A DNA stretch of 64,000 nt from Calothrix membranacea FACHB-236 (GCF_014696315.1 NZ_JACJPX010000008.1:113849-177848), one strand, 5' to 3'. Counted from the stretch's first letter, positions 44,135 to 53,314 are shown. Numbers and translations are program-made. The notes: a model not told the origin generated them from the sequence alone.

Positions 44135-45484
44135 TTAATTACGAATTCCCTTAAACCTTTCTTGTGCTGCTTTGAAAGCTTCTTGCATTACAGATTGAAT
44201 CTTTTTTGGATCGGGTTTTTTGCCACCCATTAAGTCACCAAAGTATACACAAGCTGTTTCGCCAAGTGACCAAGTGTATGCAGCAGCCCAGGATGCAGCA
44301 ATCACGCTACCGAAACCGGGGATAAATTTGATCAGTTCTCTTGCTATAGCTTGGGCGAGAAAACCACCTGCGATCGCACTGACAACTCCCCCTGCTTGAG
44401 ATGGGGTTAAAGTCTGTCCGTATAAGTTACCTATGGCAGTTACCATAGATACTTGCAAAGCTGTCAGGACAGGCATAGTTGCAAACGGCAATGGTACGGC
44501 TGCGAGTGTTGCTGCCATAATTGCAAAAGGTAAAATGTAACGCCGTCCTGTATCGCGGTAGAGATTGCCTAATTGCTTACCAGCCTCTTCCCGATCCAAT
44601 AATTGATAAATTGCTTTGGCTTCAGCTTCAGGAAGTAGTTCGGCTAAGTTATCTCGCAATGCTTCTAAGCCATAGAATACAGGGTTGTAACCGTCTTCTT
44701 CTAAAGTAAAGTCGATAAGGATAGAGCGATCGCAAACCTTGGCAAAATCCTCTTGAATTGCTTCAAAGGCGCGATGAATTTCCTCATAATTTGGCGGGTA
44801 ATCTGGATGATCGGCGATTTCCGGCGGATAAACCTCATGCAAGCAAGTCACCACCAACAAACAAGGAATATCTGGATACTGCTGACGTAAATCTTGGGCA
44901 ATTTGACGTAATGTATCCGTTGCGAAATCGTTAATTTTCACCGTCAGAATCAAAACTCTGGCACTGCGGCTGGATTGTTCTAAATCGCCAATTAATTCGC
45001 GAATAATTGCTTGCGTATCTTGTTTAACATCTCCCAACCCTACCGTATCCGTGAAAATTAGCAATGGTAAATCATCGGAAGGATAGGCGTAACGCTCCGT
45101 ATGTTGAGTGTGGGGGCGAAATCCTTGCCCAACAATTTCCGCAGAAACTCCTGTCAATCCCCGCACAATCGAACTTTTCCCCGCTTGGGGTTTACCAATT
45201 AACAAAGCTTCTGTAGTTGGTAGTTCGGCTCGAACTGTCTCCAAAATTTCAGCAATCTGGGTTTCGCTGACACTAAACCATTGCAAAACCTTCTGTGCTA
45301 AATCATCCACAGGCAGTAGTTTGTCTAGCCGTGGTGTCGCTTTGCGCCAAACATCAGCAATCCGGTTTTTCCAAGAATCATCAGCAGGTAGCGCCGCGGG
45401 TTGATTTTGCGACTCTGTGCGATCGCTTTCACTTAACTGCTGAGAATCTGCTGACAATGAATCAGCATCACGTTGCTCAGTCAT
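44135..45484 (-). CDS. GTPase with DUF697 domain (YcjF/Era-like)
   Basis: 449 residues. After an acidic, Ser/Asp-rich N-terminus the G domain starts near 90: G1 LIGKPQAGKSSIVRGLTG, G3 FTDTVGLGDVK, and a strand VLILTVKIND. The G4 position reads CLLVVTCLHEV rather than N/TKxD, so guanine specificity is uncertain. The C-terminal half (about 310-430) is DUF697 with hydrophobic helices (ILPFAIMAATLAAVPLPFA; AGGVVSAIAGGFLAQAIARELIKFIPGFGSVIAASWAAAYTWSLGETACVYF) that may insert into the membrane. Cyanobacteria have several such proteins of unknown function. Confidence 0.82.
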   Translation of the reverse strand: MTEQRDADSLSADSQQLSESDRTESQNQPAALPADDSWKNRIADVWRKATPRLDKLLPVDDLAQKVLQWFSVSETQIAEILETVRAELPTTEALLIGKPQAGKSSIVRGLTGVSAEIVGQGFRPHTQHTERYAYPSDDLPLLIFTDTVGLGDVKQDTQAIIRELIGDLEQSSRSARVLILTVKINDFATDTLRQIAQDLRQQYPDIPCLLVVTCLHEVYPPEIADHPDYPPNYEEIHRAFEAIQEDFAKVCDRSILIDFTLEEDGYNPVFYGLEALRDNLAELLPEAEAKAIYQLLDREEAGKQLGNLYRDTGRRYILPFAIMAATLAAVPLPFATMPVLTALQVSMVTAIGNLYGQTLTPSQAGGVVSAIAGGFLAQAIARELIKFIPGFGSVIAASWAAAYTWSLGETACVYFGDLMGGKKPDPKKIQSVMQEAFKAAQERFKGIRN

Positions 45485-45616
45485 TGGTATAAAAACGGCA
45501 GATAGATGCCAAACTAAATCCTGTCTATTATTTTAGGATGCGCTGTAGTCGGTTGCTATTGTCAATGGTCATATTTGCCATATAACCATTGGTATGCAGG
45601 AGGTTTTGATTTTGGG

Positions 45617-45949
45617 TTAAAATTCTTCGTCTAATTCGCTAAGTACATCTGCTAAATCTCTTGCTCCATGAAATATCCGCAGGATCTCAACAGTTTTATC
45701 TTGAATACGATAGAAAATTAGATAATCATTAAAATCTTTGATGCGCCATTGTCTGATTTCACCCAATCTTGACACCACCAACTGTGTTAATTTTCCCATA
45801 CCAGGAGTTTTTGCCAACTGTTCAAAAGTTACTTCCGCAGCATTTAAAAATTTAACAGCTACATCAGCATTACCATTGACCAATATATAATTTGCCAACT
45901 GTCGCAAATCTTGCGTTGCCCGATCTTTGACAATTAACCGATAGTTCAT
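45617..45949 (-). CDS. RelE/ParE family toxin
   Basis: 110 residues with the ParE-type order: MNYRLIVKDRATQDLRQLANYI, FLNAAEVTFEQLAKTPGMGKL, IRQWRIKDFNDYLIFYRIQDKTVEILRIFHGARDLADVL. ParE-like toxins poison gyrase; RelE-like ones cut mRNA on the ribosome; motif details do not decide. Its start overlaps the end of the antitoxin gene by 4 bases (ATGA), the usual type II arrangement. Confidence 0.88.
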   Translation of the reverse strand: MNYRLIVKDRATQDLRQLANYILVNGNADVAVKFLNAAEVTFEQLAKTPGMGKLTQLVVSRLGEIRQWRIKDFNDYLIFYRIQDKTVEILRIFHGARDLADVLSELDEEF

Positions 45950-46206
45950 GCGTCGTTCGGATTATCTATACTGTTCTCACCTAAAACAGTAGAACGCAAA
46001 TTTTGCCAATATTCCGGCGTTACTTCCTGTCCTTGAGAATCAATACCTTCAAGTAAAAGATCTGCCAATTTTGCTTGTGCCTTGCGTTTTTGGTCTTGCT
46101 GCACTAAATCTAGAAAATATTCGCCAATGCTGTTGTAAGCACCTGTCATTACTTGTGCCTCAAGATAAACGCGCACCTCATCAGGTATATCAATGTTGAT
46201 ATTCAT
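45946..46206 (-). CDS. ParD-like antitoxin
   Basis: 86 residues: MNINIDIPDEVRVYLEAQVMTGAYNSIGEYFLDLVQQDQKRKAQAKL is the ribbon-helix-helix DNA-binding domain of ParD, and the C-terminal half (LLEGIDSQGQEVTPEYWQNLRSTVL) is the toxin-wrapping segment. First gene of the pair; it would neutralise the toxin and repress the operon. Confidence 0.86.
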   Translation of the reverse strand: MNINIDIPDEVRVYLEAQVMTGAYNSIGEYFLDLVQQDQKRKAQAKLADLLLEGIDSQGQEVTPEYWQNLRSTVLGENSIDNPNDA

Positions 46207-46292
46207 TGGGCTTCAAGCATAACTAATTGCTACTATTTTAACTTACAGGTTTAAGAATTAAGTTCCAGGTTATTACCTCTAGCTTGAAAATT

Positions 46293-46437
46293 GGTAATGA
46301 GTAATGAGTAATGAGTAATGAGTAATGAGTAATAGTAATTGCTCCTTGTCTCCTTGTCCCCCTGCTCCCCCTGCTCCCCCTGCTTCCTTATCCCCCTCAT
46401 CCCCCCTTGCTCCCTGCTCCCTGCCCCCTTGCCTCAT
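46293..46437. repeat. Heptamer repeats (GAGTAAT) and CCCCCTGCT/CCCCCTCAT runs
   Basis: Five TGAGTAA units are followed by C-rich units of the kind also present inside nifJ. They fill the gap between the TA pair and the CHAT gene stop. A reading frame crossing them is not a gene. Confidence 0.75.
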
Positions 46438-46439
46438 CC

Positions 46440-49043
46440 CTAAAGCCAGTTCCCAACTAAAATATACGGTGCCCAGTAAACTGGATGCTCGTATAGCGGA
46501 TCTTTTAAAAGGGCTAGTTGAGAACGACGTAACGCTTCGGCTTTGCTTTCTTGGCTGTTGCTCAGATGCTTGTAGAAATAACGCATTAAATTTGCTGTGG
46601 CTTCATCGTTAACAGCCCATAATGTTGCTAAAGTGCTGTTAGCTCCGGCTCTAACGGCTATTCCTGCTAAACCTAAAGCTGCACGCTTATCGCCTGTTGC
46701 GGTTTCACAAGCACTGAGAACCAATAGTTCTAAAGATTCTCGCTTTTTCTGTTCGGGTAGTTGGAGTAAATTATCTAATTCATTAATTCTGATTTGTTCA
46801 TCCCAAGCCAAAATAAAGGTTTCAATTGCCTTTGAGCTAAATTTACCGTGGGTGGCAATATGAACAATGGGAAAGAAAGAAGATTTTAAGTATGTTTTGA
46901 GATTTTTGCTAGTAAAGTCCTCATTTAACAGCACTGTGCTGGGTACTTCCGATTTGATTTTCTTTAATTCTTCTTCCACATACTCTAAGGGAGAAAAGCC
47001 TTGCCTAGCTTCAGTTAGCCCAGCACCGAGTACTTTAAAGTTGCGCCGTAGCAACCGCTTAGGCGGTAGTAATTGTAAGCTGGGTGTCAAAGCAATACTA
47101 TATTTTTCAATGACAAATTGATTCCCGTCGTGCAAAGCAGCTAAGGGAATATTTCGGAAAACACCATCTGGAACAAAGACTAAAGTTTTGACACCGCTTT
47201 TGACTAGTTCGGTTTCGACTGGACGTATCAACCAATCATAAATTTGTTGCGATAGTGGTAGAAAGTCTTGTTTGGAACGAATAACTAATTTTTTCCGCAG
47301 TTTTTCTACAATAGTTTCCAGCTGCTCCTCAGGCAAAACAGTGGAATAGTGTTGTAGGGGTTGTTTTGGCAAGCTGAGAATTACTTCTAATCTATCTGCC
47401 AAAATAATCGGATAGATAATTGCAGCTTGGGGATCTAACTGATCGATTTGAGCGTATTTTTTATCCAAACAAGCTTCGCGGAGAAAGTCATCGAGTTCTG
47501 CTAACTGTAACGACTCAATAACTTGACGCGCTTCAATGATCGCTTTTTGACTAGGTTGGGAGTTTCCTGGTTTGAGAAGTAAGCTGACTAGTTGTCGGTA
47601 GACTGGCTCTACACTTTCTCGAAAACTAAACTGCACGTCTGGATCAATTGCTACTAAATCACTTCGCAAAGATTGAAGAGTATTTACAGCTTGAGTATAG
47701 GCTGCGATCGCTCCGAGTTCATCTCCCTGTTGTTTCAAAAGTCGCCCTAATTGCCATTGCCAACGGTAGGCAATTTCTGGTGTATTAATAGCTTGGGCGA
47801 GTACAAGCGCTTGCTGGGTAAGTTCTTGAGCAATTTGCCATTGCTGAGTATGTTCGTAAAGCCTACCCAGTTTACCTAATGCGTAAGCTTCTGCTTGTTT
47901 ATCTCCCAAAGTTTTTGCTTGCTGCAGATTATTCGCTAGCAATTTACCAATGCTTTCCATTGTGGGAGCATCTGGGACATTTGCCTGATTGAGGCGAATT
48001 AAACTTTGAACTAAGTTCAGTTGAGCGTAAATCGACGCACGACTAGGAGGCAAATTAGCTAGTTGTGGTTGAATTTGACTCCAGAGAGTTTGAGCCAAAG
48101 TCCATTTTTTCTGCTCAATTAAAATGCTCAGTTGGTTCAATTGCGATCGCATTTTGAGGATTGGCGAGGGTGCGATCGCAGTCGCTTGTTGATAGAAAGC
48201 CAAAGCTGAGTCTGCATCTTGGTTTGCCCTTGCGACATTGCCTAAATCGATTAACGCCGCACTAATATCTAAAGGAGACTGTAATTTTTGTGCGATCGCT
48301 AGGCTTTGTTGTAAAACCTGCTGTGCTTTTGTCAAATTCCCAACTAAACGTAGACTAGAACCCAAGCTGCGTAATCCAGCAGTTTTGATTGCAGAATCAG
48401 GTTGTTTCTGGAGGATGTCATTTACCTGAGTCAGGGTTGATAAGGCGCGACGATATAAACCTAAAGTTTTCAAAGCCTGAGATTGGTTAATTAAACTTTT
48501 AATTACACCAATCTCATTATCTGCCTTTGTATAGGTAGCAGTTGCTTGTTGCCAAATTGCTAACGCCGTTTCCGACTTCCCAGTTGCTAACTCTAAACTT
48601 CCTTGAGTATTTAAAGCTTGAGCTTGGACATTTAGCTTTTCTTTAGTGCGATCGCCTTTTGTATCTAACAGTTTCAAACTACTAGAAATTGCTTGTTTAG
48701 CTTTCAACCACTGACCTAATTGTTGATAACTCAATGACAGGTTATTAAGAACTCTAGCTTGGTTTAGCTCATCTTTTTGAGACTGATAAATCTGTAAAAC
48801 ATGCTGCCAAATTTTGATAGCTTCCCCAAACTGCCCAGCTTCGTAATATTGCCTACCTTGTTGTTCTTGTTGTGCTGAATTTGATAATTGTTCAACCGTC
48901 AATGGCTGTGAATAATTATGAGCAGCAACAGGCAATAGAGTTAAAACTAGCCCTAACAATATACCGAGTATGATGATAAATACACGATTGTGTATTTTTT
49001 TCCAATATTTACTACAAAACAATAAATATATATTAATGTGCAT
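46440..49043 (-). CDS. Exported TPR protein with C-terminal CHAT protease domain
   Basis: 867 residues. Basic N-terminus then a hydrophobic helix (VFIIILGILLGLVLTLLPVAAH, about 20-42), a signal peptide or anchor. Residues 50-460 are TPR-like helices (QQGRQYYEAGQFGEAIKIWQHVLQIY; ARVLNNLSLSYQQLGQW). A CHAT caspase-like domain takes up about 560-867, with the His in VHIATHGKFSS near 727 and the Cys in LLVLSACETATGDKRAALGLAG near 776, so the dyad is intact. Many cyanobacterial CHAT-TPR proteins are haemagglutinin-associated or regulatory proteases; the substrate is unknown. Confidence 0.88.
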   Translation of the reverse strand: MHINIYLLFCSKYWKKIHNRVFIIILGILLGLVLTLLPVAAHNYSQPLTVEQLSNSAQQEQQGRQYYEAGQFGEAIKIWQHVLQIYQSQKDELNQARVLNNLSLSYQQLGQWLKAKQAISSSLKLLDTKGDRTKEKLNVQAQALNTQGSLELATGKSETALAIWQQATATYTKADNEIGVIKSLINQSQALKTLGLYRRALSTLTQVNDILQKQPDSAIKTAGLRSLGSSLRLVGNLTKAQQVLQQSLAIAQKLQSPLDISAALIDLGNVARANQDADSALAFYQQATAIAPSPILKMRSQLNQLSILIEQKKWTLAQTLWSQIQPQLANLPPSRASIYAQLNLVQSLIRLNQANVPDAPTMESIGKLLANNLQQAKTLGDKQAEAYALGKLGRLYEHTQQWQIAQELTQQALVLAQAINTPEIAYRWQWQLGRLLKQQGDELGAIAAYTQAVNTLQSLRSDLVAIDPDVQFSFRESVEPVYRQLVSLLLKPGNSQPSQKAIIEARQVIESLQLAELDDFLREACLDKKYAQIDQLDPQAAIIYPIILADRLEVILSLPKQPLQHYSTVLPEEQLETIVEKLRKKLVIRSKQDFLPLSQQIYDWLIRPVETELVKSGVKTLVFVPDGVFRNIPLAALHDGNQFVIEKYSIALTPSLQLLPPKRLLRRNFKVLGAGLTEARQGFSPLEYVEEELKKIKSEVPSTVLLNEDFTSKNLKTYLKSSFFPIVHIATHGKFSSKAIETFILAWDEQIRINELDNLLQLPEQKKRESLELLVLSACETATGDKRAALGLAGIAVRAGANSTLATLWAVNDEATANLMRYFYKHLSNSQESKAEALRRSQLALLKDPLYEHPVYWAPYILVGNWL

Positions 49044-49151
49044 AAATTTGCCCTGATGACTTTAGCCTTCCATAAGCACATTCTTTGCTTACTAAGCTAA
49101 ACTACGTCTATTTTGCATATAGCATTTCTCAGTCTGGTGAAGTACGAAATT

Positions 49152-49211
49152 ACCCCTCCCCAACCCTCCCCTTACCAAGGGGAGGGTGCGCGATAGCGCG
49201 GGTGGGGTGTA
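49152..49211. repeat. Interspersed CCCTCCCCTT palindrome
   Basis: CCCTCCCCTT-ACC-AAGGGGAGGG with flanking GCGCGATAGCGCG. A common cyanobacterial dispersed element, between the CHAT and ComFB genes. Confidence 0.65.
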
Positions 49212-49363
49212 TTTCATTTGCTTGGGAATTGCTATATTTAAGATGTCTATTAAGTTTGTGATATTAGACATATAGCCAGCCAAAATTATGCAATTTAAAT
49301 GTAGAAAAGCTTAATCAATTATCAAAATCCTTGCAATCAAAATTCCACATAATACTGACATTT

Positions 49364-49387
49364 AGGGGCGCAATGTTTTGCGCCCCT
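49364..49387. repeat. Perfect palindrome AGGGGCGCAA
   Basis: AGGGGCGCAA-TGTT-TTGCGCCCCT. The 49044-49542 gap holds this and the previous element; no gene was seen. Confidence 0.65.
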
Positions 49388-49542
49388 AATCATTTATCTA
49401 CCGCATCCTTTGATTTTTATTAAGTAAATCGGTGGAAATAAACCAAACATATGTTAGGAAAATTAAATAGGCTTGAAATCCTTACCAATGACCAATGACC
49501 AATGACAGCCTCAGCCAGTTATCTTTAATTTCGCCGACCTAC

Positions 49543-50094
49543 TTACCCTCTTTGATTATGCGGATGTTTTTCCCAATCAAAGATTTCATTATCTAAACCA
49601 GCTGGTTTACGCCAGGTAATCTTGCCTCGTAGTGTATTCATTAATGTCTTTTCAACTACATCAGCTAAGTTATCCCAAGATAAATCTGGCTCTTGAAGCA
49701 AGACTTTTAGTTCTTGTAAAGTAGCCTGTGCTGGATTTTCTTCTTGAAAATCTAGAAAATCATCTGCACGTAGAGGATCTTGTTGTACAGCGATAATTCC
49801 CTGACGTACAGCCGTGGAAATCTTCTGATGAAATTCTGTTTTGCCGCGATGTAATTGCCTTTGCCAACCTCTTTTGCTAGTGGCATAAAATGCAGGCAAA
49901 CGATTTAATGCGTAAGCTGTCACCTCGGATGGGTTGATATATCTAGCAGTTTTAGCAGGTAAAGCTTGAATTTGAGTCTCAACCTCTGCTACCACTAGCA
50001 CTTCCATCACATTGCGTGAGTTTTTGATAAAAATATGTTGTTTAGATGGCTGAATTGACGGATCAATTGCAGAATCATCAAAGAAACTCCTCAT
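49543..50094 (-). CDS. ComFB family protein
   Basis: 183 residues from the ATG at 50094 (a TTG four codons earlier is in frame). The core MEVLVVAEVETQIQALPAKTARYINPSEVTAYALNRLPAFYATSKRGWQRQ is the late-competence ComFB domain. In cyanobacteria ComFB proteins are c-di-GMP/c-di-AMP-linked receptors tied to natural competence and motility. The C-terminus (EPDLSWDNLADVVEKTLMNTLRGKITWRKPAGLDNEIFDWEKH) is an extension. Monocistronic. Confidence 0.85.
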   Translation of the reverse strand: MRSFFDDSAIDPSIQPSKQHIFIKNSRNVMEVLVVAEVETQIQALPAKTARYINPSEVTAYALNRLPAFYATSKRGWQRQLHRGKTEFHQKISTAVRQGIIAVQQDPLRADDFLDFQEENPAQATLQELKVLLQEPDLSWDNLADVVEKTLMNTLRGKITWRKPAGLDNEIFDWEKHPHNQRG

Positions 50095-50250
50095 AGAGCA
50101 ATACAAGTCAAATTACTGGTTATGGGTTTATATTGCCCTTTACTAGCATTTACCTAACAGGTAAGAGACTTCCACATAAAAAAATAATAAATCGCTTTGG
50201 CAAGCAGAGGAAGCAGGGGAAAAATTACCAATCCCCAATGCCCTATGCCC

Positions 50251-50287
50251 CATATAAATAAAACCCCGGCTGCACTTGCCGAGGTTG
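50251..50287 (-). terminator. Rho-independent terminator, minus strand
   Basis: On the minus strand AACCTCGGC...GCCGGGGTT forms a 9-bp stem with one G-U pair, then TTTTATTTATATGG. On the plus strand the same site has a C-A mismatch, which favours minus-strand use. No ORF ends just before it. Confidence 0.65.
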
Positions 50288-50414
50288 ATGAAGAAAAACC
50301 TAAAATTACCCAAATGTCAGATTTTCTTCCTAGTTGTCGTTGTTCAAATATTTAGATTTCTTAGCTTTGTAAGCTTATATTAATATATTTAACATATTCT
50401 TCATATAACGTCAA
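50288..50414 (-). ncRNA. Possible small RNA between two terminators
   Basis: The stretch between the terminator of the 75-residue gene (50438-50464) and a second minus-strand terminator (50251-50287) has no ORF. A TTGACG at 50409-50414 (minus strand) followed 17 bases on by an AT-rich TAAATA could be a promoter. This would give a transcript of about 120-140 bases. It does not match Yfr1 or Yfr2 as I know them. Weak but specific. Confidence 0.3.
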
Positions 50415-50437
50415 TTAATTGAAGTTTTTGTAAAGCA

Positions 50438-50464
50438 AAGCCCCGCTTATAGGTATTGGGGCTT
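50438..50464 (-). terminator. Terminator of the 75-residue gene
   Basis: AAGCCCC and GGGGCTT pair around a 13-base loop 36 bases after the stop, followed on the minus strand by TGCTTT. Confidence 0.5.
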
Positions 50465-50499
50465 GTGTGTTTTAACATTCTGGCAAGCCACCTTAATTC

Positions 50500-50727
50500 T
50501 TATAAAGGCAGATTGCGGCTAGCGTAGGAATCCATTGCATAGGCTGGAGTGCGTTCACTATAGTCTATTTCTTTACCAGTAATCGACTTCGCTAATCTTT
50601 CAAAGGCATCAGAACGCCAGTTACGCTCGTGGATAGGCTTGCTTTGTTCTCCCAAGAAATAAGCCAGAGTGCCTACAACTGAAGCTGCTACCCAACCCAC
50701 AACTAATAATGCAATTAATATTGTCAT
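50500..50727 (-). CDS. Small one-helix membrane protein, conserved in cyanobacteria
   Basis: 75 residues. One N-terminal membrane helix (MTILIALLVVGWVAASVVGTLAYFL), then a conserved soluble part GEQSKPIHERNWRSDAF, SITGKEIDYSERTPAYAMDSYASR. The pattern recalls a small photosynthesis-associated cyanobacterial protein (possibly Psb35, Ssl2148 of Synechocystis), but I cannot confirm this, so no symbol is given. It has its own promoter region (50728-50886) and terminator. Confidence 0.75.
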   Translation of the reverse strand: MTILIALLVVGWVAASVVGTLAYFLGEQSKPIHERNWRSDAFERLAKSITGKEIDYSERTPAYAMDSYASRNLPL

Positions 50728-50886
50728 CTCAAACCTCTGTTTGCAGAAAAGTAACTTTCTGTAAAGAAATATAACTTTTCTGTTACAAAACTTGCAATAT
50801 TAAAGCTTGGTGTGCATACCGATAGTTGCAGTAGGGTAATCCACACTCTACTGTATTGCGATCGCTCACGCTGAAATTCTGGCGAC

Positions 50887-52143
50887 TTACAGCAGTGTTT
50901 CAATGGCATCACACGCTACAGTAACCCCATTTTCTGATTGGATAATGCGTTTAATCTGTGCTGCTTTAGCTGTATAGTTGGGATTCTCTAATAATTCACT
51001 TAACTTTTTAGCGGCTCGTACTGCTGAATAATGCTTAGGGCTAATAGTACATGAAGTTCCCAAGCGTTCAACTCGTGCCGCATTATCTGGTTGATCGTGA
51101 CTGTAGGGCATGACCAGCGTTGGAATACCAGCTCGTAATGCCTGAGCCGTTGTACCGATACCACCTTGATGCACAACTGCACAAGCGCGAGGAAAAATTT
51201 GCGAGTATGGCGCATAATTCACAGCAATGATGCTTTCTGAAAGATTTTTGGGAACTGTATTTTTGCCAATTAGCAAAACTGCACGGCGGTTTAACAGCTT
51301 TGCAGCTTGAATGCTTTCTTCGTAAAAGCTACCTGGAGACATGACGACTGCTGAACCAAGAGTGAAAACAATGGGTGGTTCACCTGCATCTAAAAATTGC
51401 TGGAGTTCTGGCGTGAGTTCTGCTCCATCTTCAGAGCCATCATAAAATGTAAAGCCTGTAATAACTGTATTTGCTGGCCAATCAGGTTGAGGTTTGGCAA
51501 ATGTTGAGGAGAACATTGCCAGCACAAGGTAGGGTGAATATTTATCATCAATAAAGGGATTGCCAACGAGTGCCGATAAACCTAGTTCGCGCCGCAGTTG
51601 ATGAATTGGTTCTGCCCAAGATTGAGCAACTACTTTTGATAATTGAATAATGCCGCGGTTGAGGATAGCGCCGAACCCGCGCAGTTTGGCGAGAAATGGA
51701 AATATAGGAATAACTGATGGGTCATAAATAGAGAGAAATGAAGCAGGTTGCAGAACAGCAAACGCCCACGGAATTTCTAATTTTTCTGCAACTAATCGAG
51801 CTGCTACAACACCTTCACTTGTCACGATCAAGTCAGCATCTTTGGCAATTTCCATTAAATCGGTGTAGGTTTCACGTAAATTCGCAAGCACCCAATTTTT
51901 GATCACATATTCTGTACCCGTTTTTAAATCCATCATCCGCGCCATTTCTTGAGGATCACTCAGAGCAGTATTATCAGGACGGATGCGATGGAACTGAAAC
52001 CCCAAGGCAGCTATTTTACCTTGATATTCTTTATGGGTTGCAAATATGACATCATGACCCCGCTTTCGTAATTCAAGTGCGATCGCAATTTTGGGATGTA
52101 AATCACCAAAAGAACCAATAGTGGTGAAAATAATACGGCTCAC
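50887..52143 (-). CDS. GT1-family glycosyltransferase (UGT/MGT type)
   Basis: 418 residues, GT-B fold. N-terminal IIFTTIGSFGDLHPKIAIALELRKRGHDVIFATH and C-terminal donor-binding signature VVHQGGIGTTAQALRAGIPTLVMPYSHDQPDNAARVERLG (about 325-365) with the HQGG and DQP-x-N motifs. Related enzymes glycosylate sterols, macrolides, carotenoids or rhamnolipid precursors. Follows the methyltransferase gene on the same strand with a 115-base gap, so a joint role in making a small molecule is possible. Confidence 0.9.
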   Translation of the reverse strand: MSRIIFTTIGSFGDLHPKIAIALELRKRGHDVIFATHKEYQGKIAALGFQFHRIRPDNTALSDPQEMARMMDLKTGTEYVIKNWVLANLRETYTDLMEIAKDADLIVTSEGVVAARLVAEKLEIPWAFAVLQPASFLSIYDPSVIPIFPFLAKLRGFGAILNRGIIQLSKVVAQSWAEPIHQLRRELGLSALVGNPFIDDKYSPYLVLAMFSSTFAKPQPDWPANTVITGFTFYDGSEDGAELTPELQQFLDAGEPPIVFTLGSAVVMSPGSFYEESIQAAKLLNRRAVLLIGKNTVPKNLSESIIAVNYAPYSQIFPRACAVVHQGGIGTTAQALRAGIPTLVMPYSHDQPDNAARVERLGTSCTISPKHYSAVRAAKKLSELLENPNYTAKAAQIKRIIQSENGVTVACDAIETLL

Positions 52144-52258
52144 GGCTTTGCCTCTTGGTTAGCTCATTATTAATATAATTGCTTGAGGCTAAAGCTTTGC
52201 TGAATTAATACTTTTAGGTTCACTTGTCAAAAAACATCTTGAATTATTTATGCAGAGT

Positions 52259-53314
52259 CTAATTTTCAGCAATCCTACAAATCACCATAATATGTGAAAA
52301 ATATTTGTTACAGCTAGAGTGAACTAGTTGTAATCCTGCTTGTTCTAGTTCTTTAAGAAGTTCAGGCATTTCATATTTGTGATGTCGCCAAATTGTAATT
52401 TCTTCATCTTTTACAACTTCAAACTTTTTATTTATTCCCAATTCGTTAAAATTTACAGTGTAATTGCGATGAAATTTTATATTGGCAGTTATACTATCTG
52501 TTTTTAAATCATATTTTCTGATAAGTTCGCAATCTTCTGCGCTAATTCCCACCTTATTTTTAATCCAGGTATATAGCTCTTCTACATGATATTTGCAACC
52601 ACCTCGGGCTTTACCATCCCATTGCGAGTTAGCGCCAATTTCGTTAGTGAACACAAGCAAATCATTTTTACTCATGCTCTTTCTAAAGTTTTGTAGTGAA
52701 CTAATCCTATCTTGATGATTGCCAATGGTCACGCCTAGATGTAGAAATATATTAGCTATATCGTCCTGAGAATTTGAGGCTTGCCAAAGCTTAGAGGGAA
52801 TAGGGCTAGTTTCTATATCAACCGTGGCACTATTAAACTTAATGGATGGAAACCATTTAATAAAGTTTGCTTTTGATACCTCTAGGAGTTCACTACTAAT
52901 ATCCAAAGCAATATATTGATTAATCTTATTTAATTTAGTAAGACGAGAAATTAATTTTTTGGCAGGGTAAGAATTACCTGCACCGACATCTATAATATTA
53001 ACTTGGTTACAATTTTGATAACTACCATTAAGATACTCAAAGTTATTATTTAACAAATCAATTTCTACATTGGATGTTCGATACCATTGAGGAGTAATAT
53101 ATTTTTGATAATAATTATTCCAGATTTTTGCACCTCTACCTTTATAGGAATACTTTAAAGGGATTTCTCTTCTAATCTCTAATGCCTGAATTAACTCTAA
53201 AACTTCTTTTTTAGAGAAGATAGAGTAAAATTTAGAATTTGGTTCTACGATACAGCTATTCAGACTAGATTTATCAGTAAAAAATTGTGAATTACTAGAA
53301 AAATTTTTAACCAT
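52259..53314 (-). CDS. SAM-dependent methyltransferase, EgtD-like (DUF2260 group)
   Basis: 351 residues. Rossmann SAM-binding parts: VNIIDVGAGNSYPAKKLISRL (about 110-130), YIALDISSELLEVSKANF, and IANIFLHLGVTIGNHQDRISSLQNFRKSM, which resembles the LGSSIGNF motif of EgtD. FTNEIGANSQWDGKARGG takes the place of the usual GVD-x-xKD motif. EgtD trimethylates histidine in ergothioneine synthesis; the rest of this sequence differs, and no egtB is near, so the substrate may be another amino acid or amine. Base composition is more AT-rich than neighbours. Confidence 0.7.
   Translation of the reverse strand: MVKNFSSNSQFFTDKSSLNSCIVEPNSKFYSIFSKKEVLELIQALEIRREIPLKYSYKGRGAKIWNNYYQKYITPQWYRTSNVEIDLLNNNFEYLNGSYQNCNQVNIIDVGAGNSYPAKKLISRLTKLNKINQYIALDISSELLEVSKANFIKWFPSIKFNSATVDIETSPIPSKLWQASNSQDDIANIFLHLGVTIGNHQDRISSLQNFRKSMSKNDLLVFTNEIGANSQWDGKARGGCKYHVEELYTWIKNKVGISAEDCELIRKYDLKTDSITANIKFHRNYTVNFNELGINKKFEVVKDEEITIWRHHKYEMPELLKELEQAGLQLVHSSCNKYFSHIMVICRIAEN

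Noticed and set aside
46325..46612. Frame rich in Pro/Ser/Cys before the CHAT gene
   Set aside because: Starts in heptamer and C-rich repeats and runs antisense into the CHAT gene.
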